From contig NZ_CP126242.1 of NCBI RefSeq assembly GCF_030142045.1, positions 434,001 to 498,000 of the forward strand: DNA of 64,000 nt. Direction: 5' to 3'. This stretch comes from Arthrobacter sp. zg-Y919 (GTDB lineage: Bacteria; Actinomycetota; Actinomycetes; Actinomycetales; Micrococcaceae). Under the pieces are notes generated by a model. It saw only the letters and a list, made by a program, of their open reading frames with translations. It searched no databases and was not told the DNA's origin. Shown here in pieces: positions 1 through 8,330 of the stretch; position 1 is the first letter of the stretch; each line of letters starts with the position of its first letter. A program made the position numbers and the translations under genes.

Positions 1-1094
1 AGGCCACCGAGAAACGGATGAAGGAAGTCCGTTCCAAAGGCCAGCTTTCCCGTTCAGAAGACCTCACCGCGTGGGTGGGCGTGGGCACCGCTGCCCTGAT
101 GATGCCGTTCACCATTTCGCGCGGCAGCGAAGCCGCCGGGGATATCCTGGCAGGCGTTGCCACCACCATCGCGGACCCCGATCCGTTGCTGGCCCTCACC
201 CAGATGAACGAGGGGCTGGGCACCCTGGCTTTCATCCTTGGCCCGCTGCTGGGTGTGGTTGCCGTCGTCGTCCTGCTGACCGCCGGACTGCAGGGCGGGA
301 TCCACGCGAAGAAATTCAAGGGCAAGTTCGAACAGTTCAACCTGATCACCGGTGTCAAGCGCGTCTTCGGCACCCAGGCCCTGTGGAACGGCGTCAAGTC
401 CCTGCTCAAGACGGCAGTGGTGGGACTGGTCCTCTATGCGGTGATCCAGCAGCTTATGCCGGTGCTGATGTCCGCCGGCGGGCTGCCGGTCTCGGCCGTC
501 CTGGAAGCAGCGGGCGGGGGCACCGCGCTGCTGCTGCAGGCCGCCGTTGCCGCCGGCCTGGTCCTGGCCGCCGCCGACATCATGGTGGTCATGAAACGCA
601 ACCGCAAACGCACCCGCATGACCAAAAAGGAAGTCAAGGATGAAAACAAGAACAGTGAGGGCGATCCGCTGATCAAGTCGCAGCGCCGGTCCCGGCAGCT
701 GGCCATGAGCCGGAACCGGATGATCGCCGCTGTGGCGGATGCCGACGTCGTCCTGGTGAACCCTACGCACGTGGCTGTTGCCCTGAAATACGAGCCGGGC
801 AAGTCCGCGCCCCGGGTCGTCGCCAAGGGGGCGGACAACATCGCCTCCCGGATCCGCGAAGAGGCGGAAAAACAGGGCGTCCCCATGGTCTCGGACATCC
901 CGCTGGCCCGTGCCCTGCACAGCGCCTGTGAGCTCAACCAGGAAATCCCCGCGGAACTGTACAACGCCGTCGCCCGGGTCCTGGCCTTCGTTATGGCCCT
1001 GAAGCGGCGGGGCGCCGCCCGGGGCATGCACACCATGGCGGCCGCACCGCCCGAACCCGTTACCACCCCACAACACCGTAAGGCCGCGTCATGA
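1..1094 (+). CDS. flhB: Flagellar export apparatus protein FlhB (5' end outside window)
   Basis: Membrane component of the flagellar type III export gate that switches substrate specificity from rod/hook to filament. The first ATG is at 18, but the frame stays open to the window edge and reads A-T-E-K-R before it, matching the usual FlhB N-terminus (EKPT..KR..A..KGQ..RS..L), so the true start lies just upstream and about ten codons are missing. Several hydrophobic segments (from Met18, roughly residues 22-50, 68-92, 128-152, 165-190) precede a charged linker and the cytoplasmic domain. The autocleavage motif NPTH is at residues 248-251 counted from Met18, followed by the expected VA.AL.Y segment. 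The stop overlaps the flhA start by 4 nt (ATGA), showing translational coupling. Confidence 0.96.
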   Translation, partial: ATEKRMKEVRSKGQLSRSEDLTAWVGVGTAALMMPFTISRGSEAAGDILAGVATTIADPDPLLALTQMNEGLGTLAFILGPLLGVVAVVVLLTAGLQGGIHAKKFKGKFEQFNLITGVKRVFGTQALWNGVKSLLKTAVVGLVLYAVIQQLMPVLMSAGGLPVSAVLEAAGGGTALLLQAAVAAGLVLAAADIMVVMKRNRKRTRMTKKEVKDENKNSEGDPLIKSQRRSRQLAMSRNRMIAAVADADVVLVNPTHVAVALKYEPGKSAPRVVAKGADNIASRIREEAEKQGVPMVSDIPLARALHSACELNQEIPAELYNAVARVLAFVMALKRRGAARGMHTMAAAPPEPVTTPQHRKAAS

Positions 1095-3148
1095 ACCGCA
1101 ACCGCAACCTCCTGAAGCTCGCCGTCCCCATTGGCGTCATCGGCATCATCCTGCTGCTGGTGGTGCCCATCCCCGCGGGCCTGCTGGACGTGCTGATCAT
1201 CATTAACATCCTGCTGGCACTGGTGATCCTGCTGACCACCATGTTCGTCCGCAAGCCGCTGGACTTCTCGGTGTTCCCGTCCCTGCTGCTGGTCGCCACA
1301 CTGTTCCGGCTGGGCCTGAACGTGGCGTCCACCCGGCTGGTGCTGGGGGAGGGGTATGCCGGCCAGGTGATTGAGGCGTTCGGCCACGTGGCCGTGGGCG
1401 GCTCGCTGATCATCGGCGCGGTGATCTTCCTGATCCTGGTGGTGATCCAGTTCGTGGTCGTGACCAAGGGTGCGGAACGCGTGGCCGAAGTAGGTGCGCG
1501 GTTCACCCTTGATGCCATGCCGGGCAAGCAGATGGCGATCGACGCGGACCTCAACGCCGGACTGATTACTGACACCCAGGCCCGGGAGCGCCGCGCGGAG
1601 GTCTCGGCGGAAGCGGACTTCTACGGCGCCATGGACGGTGCATCGAAGTTCGTCAAGGGTGACGCAATAGCCGGCCTGATCATCATCATCATCAACCTCA
1701 TCGGCGGCATCGCCATCGGGATGCTCCAGCGCGGCATGACCGCCGGCGAAGCAGTGAACACCTACAGCCTGCTGACCATCGGCGACGGCCTGGTCACCCA
1801 GATTCCCGCGCTGCTGATGGCCGTCTCCACCGGCATGATCGTCACCCGCTCCAATGCCGAGGCGGACATGGGGTCCACGGCCGGCGCGCAGCTGGGCCAG
1901 TCCCGGAACGCGCTGATGATTGCGGGCGGCGCGGCGATAGTGATGGGCATGATCCCCGGCATGCCGATCGCCCCGTTCCTGATCATCGGCGCACTGCTGC
2001 TCTTCATTTCGCAGCGGATCAAATCCAAGGAGACAAGCGATCAGGCTGAAAAGGACTCCGCCCAGGCGGCCCTGGACGCACCCGCCAGCTCGGAGACCAC
2101 TGAGGACCTGATTGAACAGATGCGCGTCCATGCGCTCGAGATCCTCCTGGCACCGGATCTGGTGGACATTGTCACGGGCGGGTCCGACGATCTCCTGGCC
2201 CGGGTACGGGCGCTGCGCCGCAAGATCGCGATGGAACTGGGCATCGTGGTGCCTCCCGTGCGGACACGCGACAGCGTGGAACTGCCGCTGTCCACCTATG
2301 TCATCCGGATCTCCGGTGTGGAGGCGGGACGCGGGGACGCCCCTGCCGGCCGGATCCTGGCGCTGGGGGACTACCTTGACGGGCTGCCCGGCACCGCCAC
2401 GGTGGAACCGGTGTTCGGCCTGGCCGGCAAGTGGGTTCCGGCGGAAATGCAGCACGCCGCCGAAATGTCGGGGGCCACGGTCATTGACCGGGTGTCCGTA
2501 CTGGTCACGCACCTGTCCTCCGTCATCACCGCCAACGCTGCGAGGCTGCTCACCCGCGAGGACGTGCGGGTGCTGACCGAGGGCGTCAAGCAGGTCAATC
2601 CCTCCGCCGTGGACGAACTGATTCCCAACGTGCTCTCCCTGGCGGAAGTGCAGCGGGTGCTGCAGGGACTGCTGGCGGAACAGATTCCCATCAACGACCT
2701 GCCCCGGATCTACGAGTCCCTGCTGCTGCGGGCCAAGGTCTCCCAGGATCCGGAGGGGCTGATTGAGACCGCAAGGACCGCGCTGGGTCCGGCACTGGCC
2801 GCACAATACGTCGCCGACGGGGTCCTCCGGGTGATCATGATCGACCCGGCACTGGAACAGTCCATGCTCGAAGCCCTGCGTCCCTCCGACCAGGGCAGCC
2901 AGATCCTGCTTGATCCGGCCAGGGTCGATACCGTGCTGGCCTCGCTGAAGAACGCCGTCGCGGGAGCCGAGAATGCCGGTTACAACGCGGTGCTGGTCTG
3001 CGCCCCGGCCCTGCGCCCGGGCATGCGCCGGCTGCTCTCCGCCCAGACCGGTGGACTGCCGGTGCTGTCCTACCAGGAAGCAACAGCGGGTAATGTCGGT
3101 ATCGAGACTGTAGGGGTGGTGCGTGGAACCGAGACGATTTCAGCTTGA
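1091..3148 (+). CDS. flhA: Flagellar export gate protein FlhA
   Basis: Main gate of the flagellar type III secretion system; its membrane part forms the export channel and its cytoplasmic ring docks chaperone-substrate complexes. At 685 aa it has the normal length. Residues 1-310 carry about eight membrane segments, with the family signature RFTLDAMPGKQMAID around residues 136-150 in the cytoplasmic loop. A charged linker (about 313-340) leads into the soluble C-terminal domain with the family's VLLREDVSIRDL-like region around residues 480-520. It overlaps flhB by 4 nt at its 5' end, and its last 26 nt overlap the next reading frame. Function is certain from family similarity. Confidence 0.97.
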   Translation: MNRNRNLLKLAVPIGVIGIILLLVVPIPAGLLDVLIIINILLALVILLTTMFVRKPLDFSVFPSLLLVATLFRLGLNVASTRLVLGEGYAGQVIEAFGHVAVGGSLIIGAVIFLILVVIQFVVVTKGAERVAEVGARFTLDAMPGKQMAIDADLNAGLITDTQARERRAEVSAEADFYGAMDGASKFVKGDAIAGLIIIIINLIGGIAIGMLQRGMTAGEAVNTYSLLTIGDGLVTQIPALLMAVSTGMIVTRSNAEADMGSTAGAQLGQSRNALMIAGGAAIVMGMIPGMPIAPFLIIGALLLFISQRIKSKETSDQAEKDSAQAALDAPASSETTEDLIEQMRVHALEILLAPDLVDIVTGGSDDLLARVRALRRKIAMELGIVVPPVRTRDSVELPLSTYVIRISGVEAGRGDAPAGRILALGDYLDGLPGTATVEPVFGLAGKWVPAEMQHAAEMSGATVIDRVSVLVTHLSSVITANAARLLTREDVRVLTEGVKQVNPSAVDELIPNVLSLAEVQRVLQGLLAEQIPINDLPRIYESLLLRAKVSQDPEGLIETARTALGPALAAQYVADGVLRVIMIDPALEQSMLEALRPSDQGSQILLDPARVDTVLASLKNAVAGAENAGYNAVLVCAPALRPGMRRLLSAQTGGLPVLSYQEATAGNVGIETVGVVRGTETISA

Positions 3149-4298
3149 GGGGCCGTCGCTTGACGTCCTGAAAGCCCAGGTATTAGCCGAACATGGCCCG
3201 AAGGCGCGGATTATTGCTGCGGAAAAGGTGACCATCGGCGGGATTGGCGGTTTCCTTTCCCGCCAGCATTACGAGGTGACCGTGGAGCTGCCGCCCAGCG
3301 GCCGCCGCCGGGCGCCGGTGGAACCGGATCTGCCCGCCGGGACGGTATCCGGCCGGGCGGGTATTTCGGCGCTCCTCGAAGAGGCGGAACGGGCCGAGTC
3401 GACCCTTCACCGGTCCGGCCCCGCAGGCCAGGCCGTTGTCCAGGCGGCCCCCGTTGTACAGCCCCTGGCTATCGAACCTGTGCCTGCCCCCGAGACGCAT
3501 GCCCCGGCTCCGCCTGCCCCGAGCGCACCTGCCCCGAGCGCACCAGCCCCGGCCCCACTGCCTCCTGCCGTGCTTCCCGCGGACGCACCGGCTCCGGCCG
3601 TCTCGACCGACTCCACGGCGTTCGCACAGCTGATGGATACCCTCGCAGCCAGTACCGGCGCCCCGGCGTCGGGCTCCGCCGCCTTCACGCCCGGGCTGCA
3701 GCAGCAGTCAATGCAGCTAATGAACCAGGGCGTTCCCGGCCAGCCCGTGTTGGGCCGCATCAACCAGAGCCTGGAACCGGCCCAGCGCAGTGCCGTGCCG
3801 ATGGCTCCTGCTCCTCTCACAGGCGCAGGAGACCTGGTGATGGTGGTTGGCCTCGGCGACGACGCGCTGGAGGTCTGCCGTTCCATGGCTGACTCGTCCG
3901 GTGCCGGCGCGGCAGCCGTCCGGATCGCGGGAGTCCTGGAGACCGACGGCGTGGGCCGGGCGGCGGACCGGCGTGCGGTGGCAACAGCCCGTGCAGCCGG
4001 CGTGATGGCGGGCCACAGCATCTTCCTGGCCTACGGCCTGGGCCGGACCGGCACCGAGATGGGGCGGCACACCACGCTGATCTCCGCCCTGGCCGCCGAT
4101 CAGGTCTGGGTCGCGGTCGACGCCAGCCGGAAGTCCGAGGACACCGCTGCGTGGGTGGGTGCGGTCCGGTCAGCGGCGGTGGTGGACGCCGCAGCCGTCG
4201 AAGGCATCGACACCACGGGTACGCCGCAGTCCGTCAACGAGCTGGGCCTGCCTATCGGCTGGCTCGACGGCGGCCCCTCGCCCACTCCAGTGCTCTGA
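3123..4298 (+). CDS. FlhF-like protein lacking a Walker A motif
   Basis: Sits where flhF is found in many flagellar loci. The GTG start at 3123 lies inside the end of flhA, preceded by AGGGGTGG. Residues 1-58 look like the FlhF N-terminal region (L.AQVLAEHGPKARII...). Residues about 105-165 are a low-complexity Ala/Pro linker with repeated SAPAP units. From residue 237 a domain begins in the position of the SRP-type GTPase core: DLVMVVGLGDDALEV occupies the P-loop place but has no GxxxxGK[ST]. Further on DASRKSED and ELGLPIGWLDGG resemble the FlhF G4 and closing segments (...T.KYED..., ..TGLP..Y...GQ). I infer a degenerate, probably non-hydrolysing FlhF homologue that could still act in flagellar placement or number. 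Alternative: an unrelated flagellar accessory protein. Confidence 0.6.
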   Translation: MEPRRFQLEGPSLDVLKAQVLAEHGPKARIIAAEKVTIGGIGGFLSRQHYEVTVELPPSGRRRAPVEPDLPAGTVSGRAGISALLEEAERAESTLHRSGPAGQAVVQAAPVVQPLAIEPVPAPETHAPAPPAPSAPAPSAPAPAPLPPAVLPADAPAPAVSTDSTAFAQLMDTLAASTGAPASGSAAFTPGLQQQSMQLMNQGVPGQPVLGRINQSLEPAQRSAVPMAPAPLTGAGDLVMVVGLGDDALEVCRSMADSSGAGAAAVRIAGVLETDGVGRAADRRAVATARAAGVMAGHSIFLAYGLGRTGTEMGRHTTLISALAADQVWVAVDASRKSEDTAAWVGAVRSAAVVDAAAVEGIDTTGTPQSVNELGLPIGWLDGGPSPTPVL

Positions 4299-4374
4299 CC
4301 CCTCTGATCCCCGGAGAGGAAAACCCGCCGTGCTGAACGGTTCCGCGCTTCCCGCCCTTCGCCCCGCCGTGGGG

Positions 4375-4386
4375 TAGAGTGGGCGG
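4375..4386 (+). promoter_or_regulatory. Leaderless-type -10 of csrA
   Basis: TAGAGT (4375-4380) followed by GGGCGG and then ATG. With a start site about 6-7 nt after the hexamer the transcript would begin at the start codon. No Shine-Dalgarno is present. Confidence 0.5.
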
Positions 4387-4638
4387 ATGCTGGTGCTAAC
4401 ACGCAAGTCCGGGGAGCAGATCCTGATCGGGGATGACATTGTCATCACTGTTCTGGATTCACGCGGTGACGGCGTGCGCATAGGCATCGACGCACCACGC
4501 GGGGTCAAGATCCAGCGCAACGAAGTAGTGCGCGCTGTGGAAGAGGCCAACGTAGCTGCCAGTACTTCAGCCCTGCCGGATGCCGAAGACCGCATCAAAG
4601 CGCTGCTGGCCGGCAGGATGCCCCCGGCGCAAAACTGA
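4387..4638 (+). CDS. csrA: Carbon storage/flagellar translational regulator CsrA
   Basis: Small dimeric RNA-binding protein that blocks translation by binding GGA motifs in mRNA leaders; in flagellated Gram-positives it usually controls flagellin together with FliW. The sequence begins MLVLTRKSGEQILIGDDI and continues with the conserved VRIGIDAP and ..EV..A (RNA-contact Arg and Val-Glu region), then adds a 25-aa tail (83 aa in all, longer than the 61 aa of the enteric protein). It is the last gene of the flagellar cluster, 88 nt after the FlhF-like gene. The TAGAGT hexamer 6 nt before ATG suggests a leaderless transcript, so autoregulation through its own leader is unlikely. FliW is not in the window. 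Confidence 0.95.
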   Translation: MLVLTRKSGEQILIGDDIVITVLDSRGDGVRIGIDAPRGVKIQRNEVVRAVEEANVAASTSALPDAEDRIKALLAGRMPPAQN

Positions 4639-4665
4639 CCGGGCGGTTCCCGCATAGGGACCTGG

Positions 4666-4790
4666 ACGCAGTATCTTTCAAACGCAGTATCTTTCAAGCG
4701 CAGCAGCTCTCAATCGTGGCTGCCCGCAACCGCAGCAGCTGAACCCAGCACTTTTGAACCGCGGAACTCTGTCAACCGCGGAACGGCTCT
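4666..4790. repeat. Short imperfect tandem repeats
   Basis: Two perfect adjacent copies of ACGCAGTATCTTTCAA (4666-4681 and 4682-4697) are followed by decayed GCGCAGCAGCTCTCAA-like copies, then by two copies of AACCGCGGAAC (from 4757 and 4774, spacing 17). All share the pattern CGCAG...TCAA or ACCGCGGAAC in a non-coding stretch between csrA and the converging small gene. Confidence 0.6.
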
Positions 4791-4845
4791 TAAAACAGAA
4801 ACCCCCGCCGCTTCTTGGGGAAAACGACGAGGGTTCCTGGTCAAT
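4790..4845 (-). terminator. Probable terminator of the small CxxC gene
   Basis: Read on the minus strand, AACCCTCGTCG pairs imperfectly with CGGCGGGGGTT across a short loop and is followed by TTTCTGTTTT. It lies just after the stop of the gene at 4883-5218. Confidence 0.4.
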
Positions 4846-4882
4846 TACCCGGGGACGGCCGGGCGTATCAAGGGACCTGTTG

Positions 4883-5218
4883 CTAAGCGAGGGTACGCTG
4901 TGCGCGTTTGCCGCCCAGCCCCAGGAACCGGCTGCCGGCGTGGGGGCGCCGCGCAGACGTTGTGGTTTCCCGCCGCATTTGCGAACCTTCGGCAGGAACA
5001 TACTGGGAGATCCCGAAGTACTCGGGAAGGACGCGGCGCTCGTGGCTGCTGCAGCGCACGCCCGGGTAGCGGAAACCAGTGATGACCCAGCGGCCCCTGT
5101 CCTCCACCCAGTCGGGGACCATGCGGCGGTTGCATTCGTTGCAGAACGGTGCCAGGAAGAAATCGCGCTCGACCATGGTGTAGCGGCGGGTAGTGTGACC
5201 CGTCAATGCTGTGTCCAT
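4883..5218 (-). CDS. Small CxxC-containing hypothetical protein
   Basis: A 111-aa protein I do not recognise. A strong ribosome-binding site (GAAGGGGATACTC before ATG at 5218) makes this the real frame in a stretch with several overlapping alternatives. It has CNEC at about residues 26-29 and a further Cys near residue 56, suggesting a small metal or redox site, then a Trp/Arg-rich part (VPDWVEDRGRWVITGFRYPG). The C-terminal 30 residues are basic and low in structure. An internal Met at residue 15 has no good ribosome-binding site. It stands alone between csrA and a tRNA. Confidence 0.55.
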   Translation of the reverse strand: MDTALTGHTTRRYTMVERDFFLAPFCNECNRRMVPDWVEDRGRWVITGFRYPGVRCSSHERRVLPEYFGISQYVPAEGSQMRRETTTSARRPHAGSRFLGLGGKRAQRTLA

Positions 5219-5364
5219 GAGTATCCCCTTCGTCCGCAGGCATTCTGCCCGTGCAGTTCCTCTTCGAGGCTACGGTGGCCCCCAACGGAAAATCCCAAAT
5301 TCCGGCGCAAGGAAGCTGGAATTTAAGCGCAGTATTTCCCCTATTCGCAAGGCGCGGACAACAG

Positions 5365-5395
5365 AAAACCCCCGGCACGAAGGTGCCGGGGGTTT
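5365..5395 (-). terminator. Terminator downstream of tRNA-Thr(CGU)
   Basis: Perfect 10-bp stem CCCCCGGCAC / GTGCCGGGGG (5369-5378 with 5383-5392), 4-nt loop, and TTTT on the minus-strand side. Confidence 0.85.
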
Positions 5396-5400
5396 AGCTG

Positions 5401-5473
5401 AGCCTCCTGCCAGAATCGAACTGGCGACCTTCTCATTACGAGTGAGACGCTCTACCAACTGAGCTAAGGAGGC
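5401..5473 (-). tRNA. tRNA-Thr (anticodon CGU)
   Basis: On the minus strand the cloverleaf is complete: acceptor GCCTCCT/AGGAGGC, D arm GCTC...GAGC, anticodon arm TCTCA-CTCGTAA-TGAGA with anticodon CGT, T arm GCCAG-TTCGATT-CTGGC and discriminator T. Total 73 nt without CCA, which is not encoded. Confidence 0.95.
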
Positions 5474-5568
5474 GGGCTTCACCTGACCGGTTACGGCCAG
5501 AATCCACAAGAAACTACTTTATACGTCCCGGGGGTGCGGGTCAAAATGGCGGCCGCAGTCGGAGCTCA

Positions 5569-7125
5569 TCAGCAGACCGTGTTGTCCTTGGGCACGGTTC
5601 CGTCGATGAAGTAATCGTCCACGGTGTCTTCGACGCACTGGCTGCCGCGCCCATACGCCGTGTGTCCTTCGCCCTCCCAGGTCACCAGCACCGCGGATTC
5701 CAGCTGTGCCGCGAGCGCTTCCGACCATTCATACGGGGTGGCGGGATCGCCCGTGGTTCCGATCACGAGCAGGTCCGCCGCACCGGAGGCCTTGATGGGG
5801 TGCGGTTCATTCACGGGTCCGTGCGGCCACGCCTCACAAGTGACGCCGCCGTAGGCGAGGTATTTGCCGATGGTGGGGGACGCCGCCGCCAGCTCCAGGG
5901 CGTCGGCTGCCATCTGTGCGTCGTCGCTGACCATGGGGTAATCGAGGCAGTTGACCGCGTTGAAGGCCACGGTGCTGTTGGACCGGTAGGTGCCGTCTTC
6001 GGCGCGGTCCGCGCTGATGTCCGCCAGGCGGAGCATGTACGTCGGGTCGTCGCCCTGCAGGGCGCTCTCCAGTGCCTGCGACAGCACCGGCCAGTTCGCG
6101 TCGTCGTACAACGGGAGGATAAAGCCGCTGACAAAGGTGGAGACAGTGACCAGGCGCCCGTCGCCCGCCGTCATCGGGCGGGCCTCGACAGAGGCCAGGA
6201 GGTCCCGGATGGCCGCGACGCCGTCGTCGGCGCTGCCGTCGAGCGGGCAGCCGCTGCCTGCCACACAGTCCTCGACGTAGGCGCGGATGGCCTTTTCGAA
6301 GGCCCGGGCCTGGCCGAGCGTGATGTCCTCGTTGCTGGAGGAGGGGTCGAGGGCGCCGTCGAGCACCAGGCGGCCCACCTTCTCCGGGAATAGCTCGGCA
6401 TACGTGGCGCCCAGATAGGTGCCGTAGGAGAAGCCGAGGTAGTTCAGCTTCTCATCACCCGCGACCGCCCGCAGGATGTCCATGTCGCGGGCAGCGCTGG
6501 CCGTGTCGACAAACCCGAGGAGTTCGCCGGTCTCGGCCGCGCAGGCATCCGCGAACTCCTTCGCACTCAGCCGTGAGGCAGCCAGGCCCTCCGGGGTGCT
6601 TGCATCGATGTATTCAGCCCGGGCCTCATCCATCTCCTGATCGCTCAGGCACTTTACCGGTGTGGACCGGCCGACGCCGCGCGGATCGAACCCGAGCAGG
6701 TTGAAGTTATCCCGCAGCCGGTCGCTGGTGATGCTTTCCATGGACTGGCTGACGGCGTCGTAACCGGATCCGCCGGGACCGCCGGGATTGATCAGGACCG
6801 TGCCCCGGGCGTCCCCGTCCGCCTCCGCCATGATCACTGACAGCTCCACTGTTCCTGCGCCAGGGTCGGCATAGTCCATGGGCACGGTGACGGTGGCGCA
6901 GCGGAAGTCGTCCTCGCAGCCGGTCCAGTCGACGTCCTGGCTGTAGAACTCCCGCAGCTCGCCGGGGACGTCGCCAATGACGTCGGCTGCTGCAGTGCTG
7001 GCGGAGTCTCCGCCGTCGTTCTCGTCAGTGCCCGGTGCGGAGGTGCAGCCGGAGGCCAGCAGCAGCACCGAAGCGGCGGCGGCGGCCAGCCGTGGAAAAC
7101 GGCGGCGGGCGGTGGCGGTGGTCAT
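5569..7125 (-). CDS. Secreted alpha/beta-hydrolase lipoprotein, TAP-type peptidase
   Basis: Predicted exported peptidase of the proline iminopeptidase / tripeptidyl aminopeptidase group, cutting N-terminal peptides outside the membrane. From ATG 7125 it begins with an Arg-rich signal peptide and a lipobox LASGC (Cys at about residue 27), so it should be a membrane-anchored lipoprotein. AGGAG six nt before this ATG supports the start; an upstream in-frame ATG at 7188 would add 21 residues ahead of the signal peptide. The catalytic Ser is in GFSYG, the Asp in TTGDPATP and the His in GEGHTAYG near the C-terminus, where the TAP-like domain with two Cys also lies. 518 aa, normal for the family. 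It follows holB on the same strand. Confidence 0.88.
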   Translation of the reverse strand: MTTATARRRFPRLAAAAASVLLLASGCTSAPGTDENDGGDSASTAAADVIGDVPGELREFYSQDVDWTGCEDDFRCATVTVPMDYADPGAGTVELSVIMAEADGDARGTVLINPGGPGGSGYDAVSQSMESITSDRLRDNFNLLGFDPRGVGRSTPVKCLSDQEMDEARAEYIDASTPEGLAASRLSAKEFADACAAETGELLGFVDTASAARDMDILRAVAGDEKLNYLGFSYGTYLGATYAELFPEKVGRLVLDGALDPSSSNEDITLGQARAFEKAIRAYVEDCVAGSGCPLDGSADDGVAAIRDLLASVEARPMTAGDGRLVTVSTFVSGFILPLYDDANWPVLSQALESALQGDDPTYMLRLADISADRAEDGTYRSNSTVAFNAVNCLDYPMVSDDAQMAADALELAAASPTIGKYLAYGGVTCEAWPHGPVNEPHPIKASGAADLLVIGTTGDPATPYEWSEALAAQLESAVLVTWEGEGHTAYGRGSQCVEDTVDDYFIDGTVPKDNTVC

Positions 7126-7187
7126 GCTGACTCCTGGAGCGGCTTGCGGATCGGACCGGCCGGGCCGGCGGAAGGACGGCTGCGGCA

Positions 7188-8330
7188 TTACAGCAGGCTC
7201 ACTGCCATGGCTTCGATGGCCAGCAGCGGGGCCACATTGGTGGTCACCAGGCGGCGGCGCACGGTGTTGATCTCCTCCATGCGCATCAGTGTCTGTTCCG
7301 GAGAGCCGTAGGCCGCGAACTCGTCCAGCTCCCGGCGGAGTCCCTCATTGACCAGGGGGCCGGAGCTGCCCAGCTGGATCATCAGTACGTCCCGGTAGAA
7401 GGAGAGCAGGTCCGTCAGCGCACGGTCGAAGTAATCGTTCTTGGAGCGCTTGGCCCGGCGGACCTGGTCCTCCTCCAGGCGTTTCACCTGGCTGCGGAGC
7501 GACGGCGGCAGGGTCCCGCCGGCGGGCGCGCCCAGGGACGCGAGCAGCGCTTCCTTCTCCGCCGCGTCCCGCTGTTCAAAGGAACTGGCGGCTTCCGCTT
7601 CGGCCAGGGCCACGAGATCGGCCGCGGCCTTCATGGCGCCGGAGACATTCCGCAGCGACAAGGGCAGCCGCACAATGCTCTCGCGGCGCTGGCGTGCGCC
7701 GTCGTCGGTGGCCAGGCGCTTGGCGACGCCGATGTGGCTCTGCGCGGCCCGCGCCGCGTGCAGCGCGACATCCGGGTCGATGCCGTCACGCCGGACCAGG
7801 AGATCGGCGACATCCTCAACCGGCGGCAGCCGCAGCCCCACGGGACGGCAGCGGGAACGGATGGTGACGAGGACGTCACCCGGGCTGGGCGCGCAGAGCA
7901 GCCAGATGGTCCGGGGCGGCGGCTCTTCGATGGCTTTGAGCAGCACGTTGGTGCTGCGTTCCTGCATCCGGTCTGCGTCCTCCACGATGATGACGCGCCA
8001 CCGGCCGGTGGACGGCTTGTCCTGTGCCTTGCGGACCAGGTCACGGGCCTCGTCGATGCTGATGGTGACCTTCTCCGTGGTCACGGACATCACGTCGGCG
8101 TGTGAGCCGGCCAGCACCGTCCGGCAGGCCTTGCATTCGCCGCAGCCGCGGAGCGCCGGCTCCTGCTGTTCACAGACCAGCGCGGCGGCAAAGGCACGGG
8201 CGGCATTGGAGCGGCCGGACCCGGGCGGGCCGGTGAAGAGCCAGGCATGGTTGGGCCGGGCATCGGAGGCACCGCGGCGCAGCTGCTCCACCACCGGATC
8301 CTGCCCCTGCAGGTCATCCCATACGCTCAC
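7188..8330 (-). CDS. holB: DNA polymerase III subunit delta'
   Basis: Clamp-loader subunit of the replicative polymerase. The AAA+ fold is visible from residue 1 to about 200: Walker A-like GPPGSGRS near residues 34-41, a zinc-binding segment with CGECKAC (about residues 62-68), Walker B-like IIVEDADRM, and sensor region EEPPPRTIWLL. The C-terminal part is helical and less conserved, as usual. Length 380 aa. Its start overlaps the end of tmk by 4 nt (8327-8330), the common tmk-holB arrangement, so the two are translationally coupled. Confidence 0.93.
   Translation of the reverse strand: MSVWDDLQGQDPVVEQLRRGASDARPNHAWLFTGPPGSGRSNAARAFAAALVCEQQEPALRGCGECKACRTVLAGSHADVMSVTTEKVTISIDEARDLVRKAQDKPSTGRWRVIIVEDADRMQERSTNVLLKAIEEPPPRTIWLLCAPSPGDVLVTIRSRCRPVGLRLPPVEDVADLLVRRDGIDPDVALHAARAAQSHIGVAKRLATDDGARQRRESIVRLPLSLRNVSGAMKAAADLVALAEAEAASSFEQRDAAEKEALLASLGAPAGGTLPPSLRSQVKRLEEDQVRRAKRSKNDYFDRALTDLLSFYRDVLMIQLGSSGPLVNEGLRRELDEFAAYGSPEQTLMRMEEINTVRRRLVTTNVAPLLAIEAMAVSLL

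Noticed and set aside
434..2806. 790-codon minus-strand frame opposite flhB and flhA
   Set aside because: High-GC antisense shadow; His/Gln/Asp-rich composition typical of an antisense frame, and flhA is certain.
4666..4790. CRISPR array
   Set aside because: Repeats are adjacent without spacers, short and decaying, and no cas genes are present.
4754..5326. 190-codon plus-strand frame opposite the small CxxC gene
   Set aside because: No ribosome-binding site, no recognisable family, crosses repeats and a terminator; the minus-strand gene has a clear ribosome-binding site.
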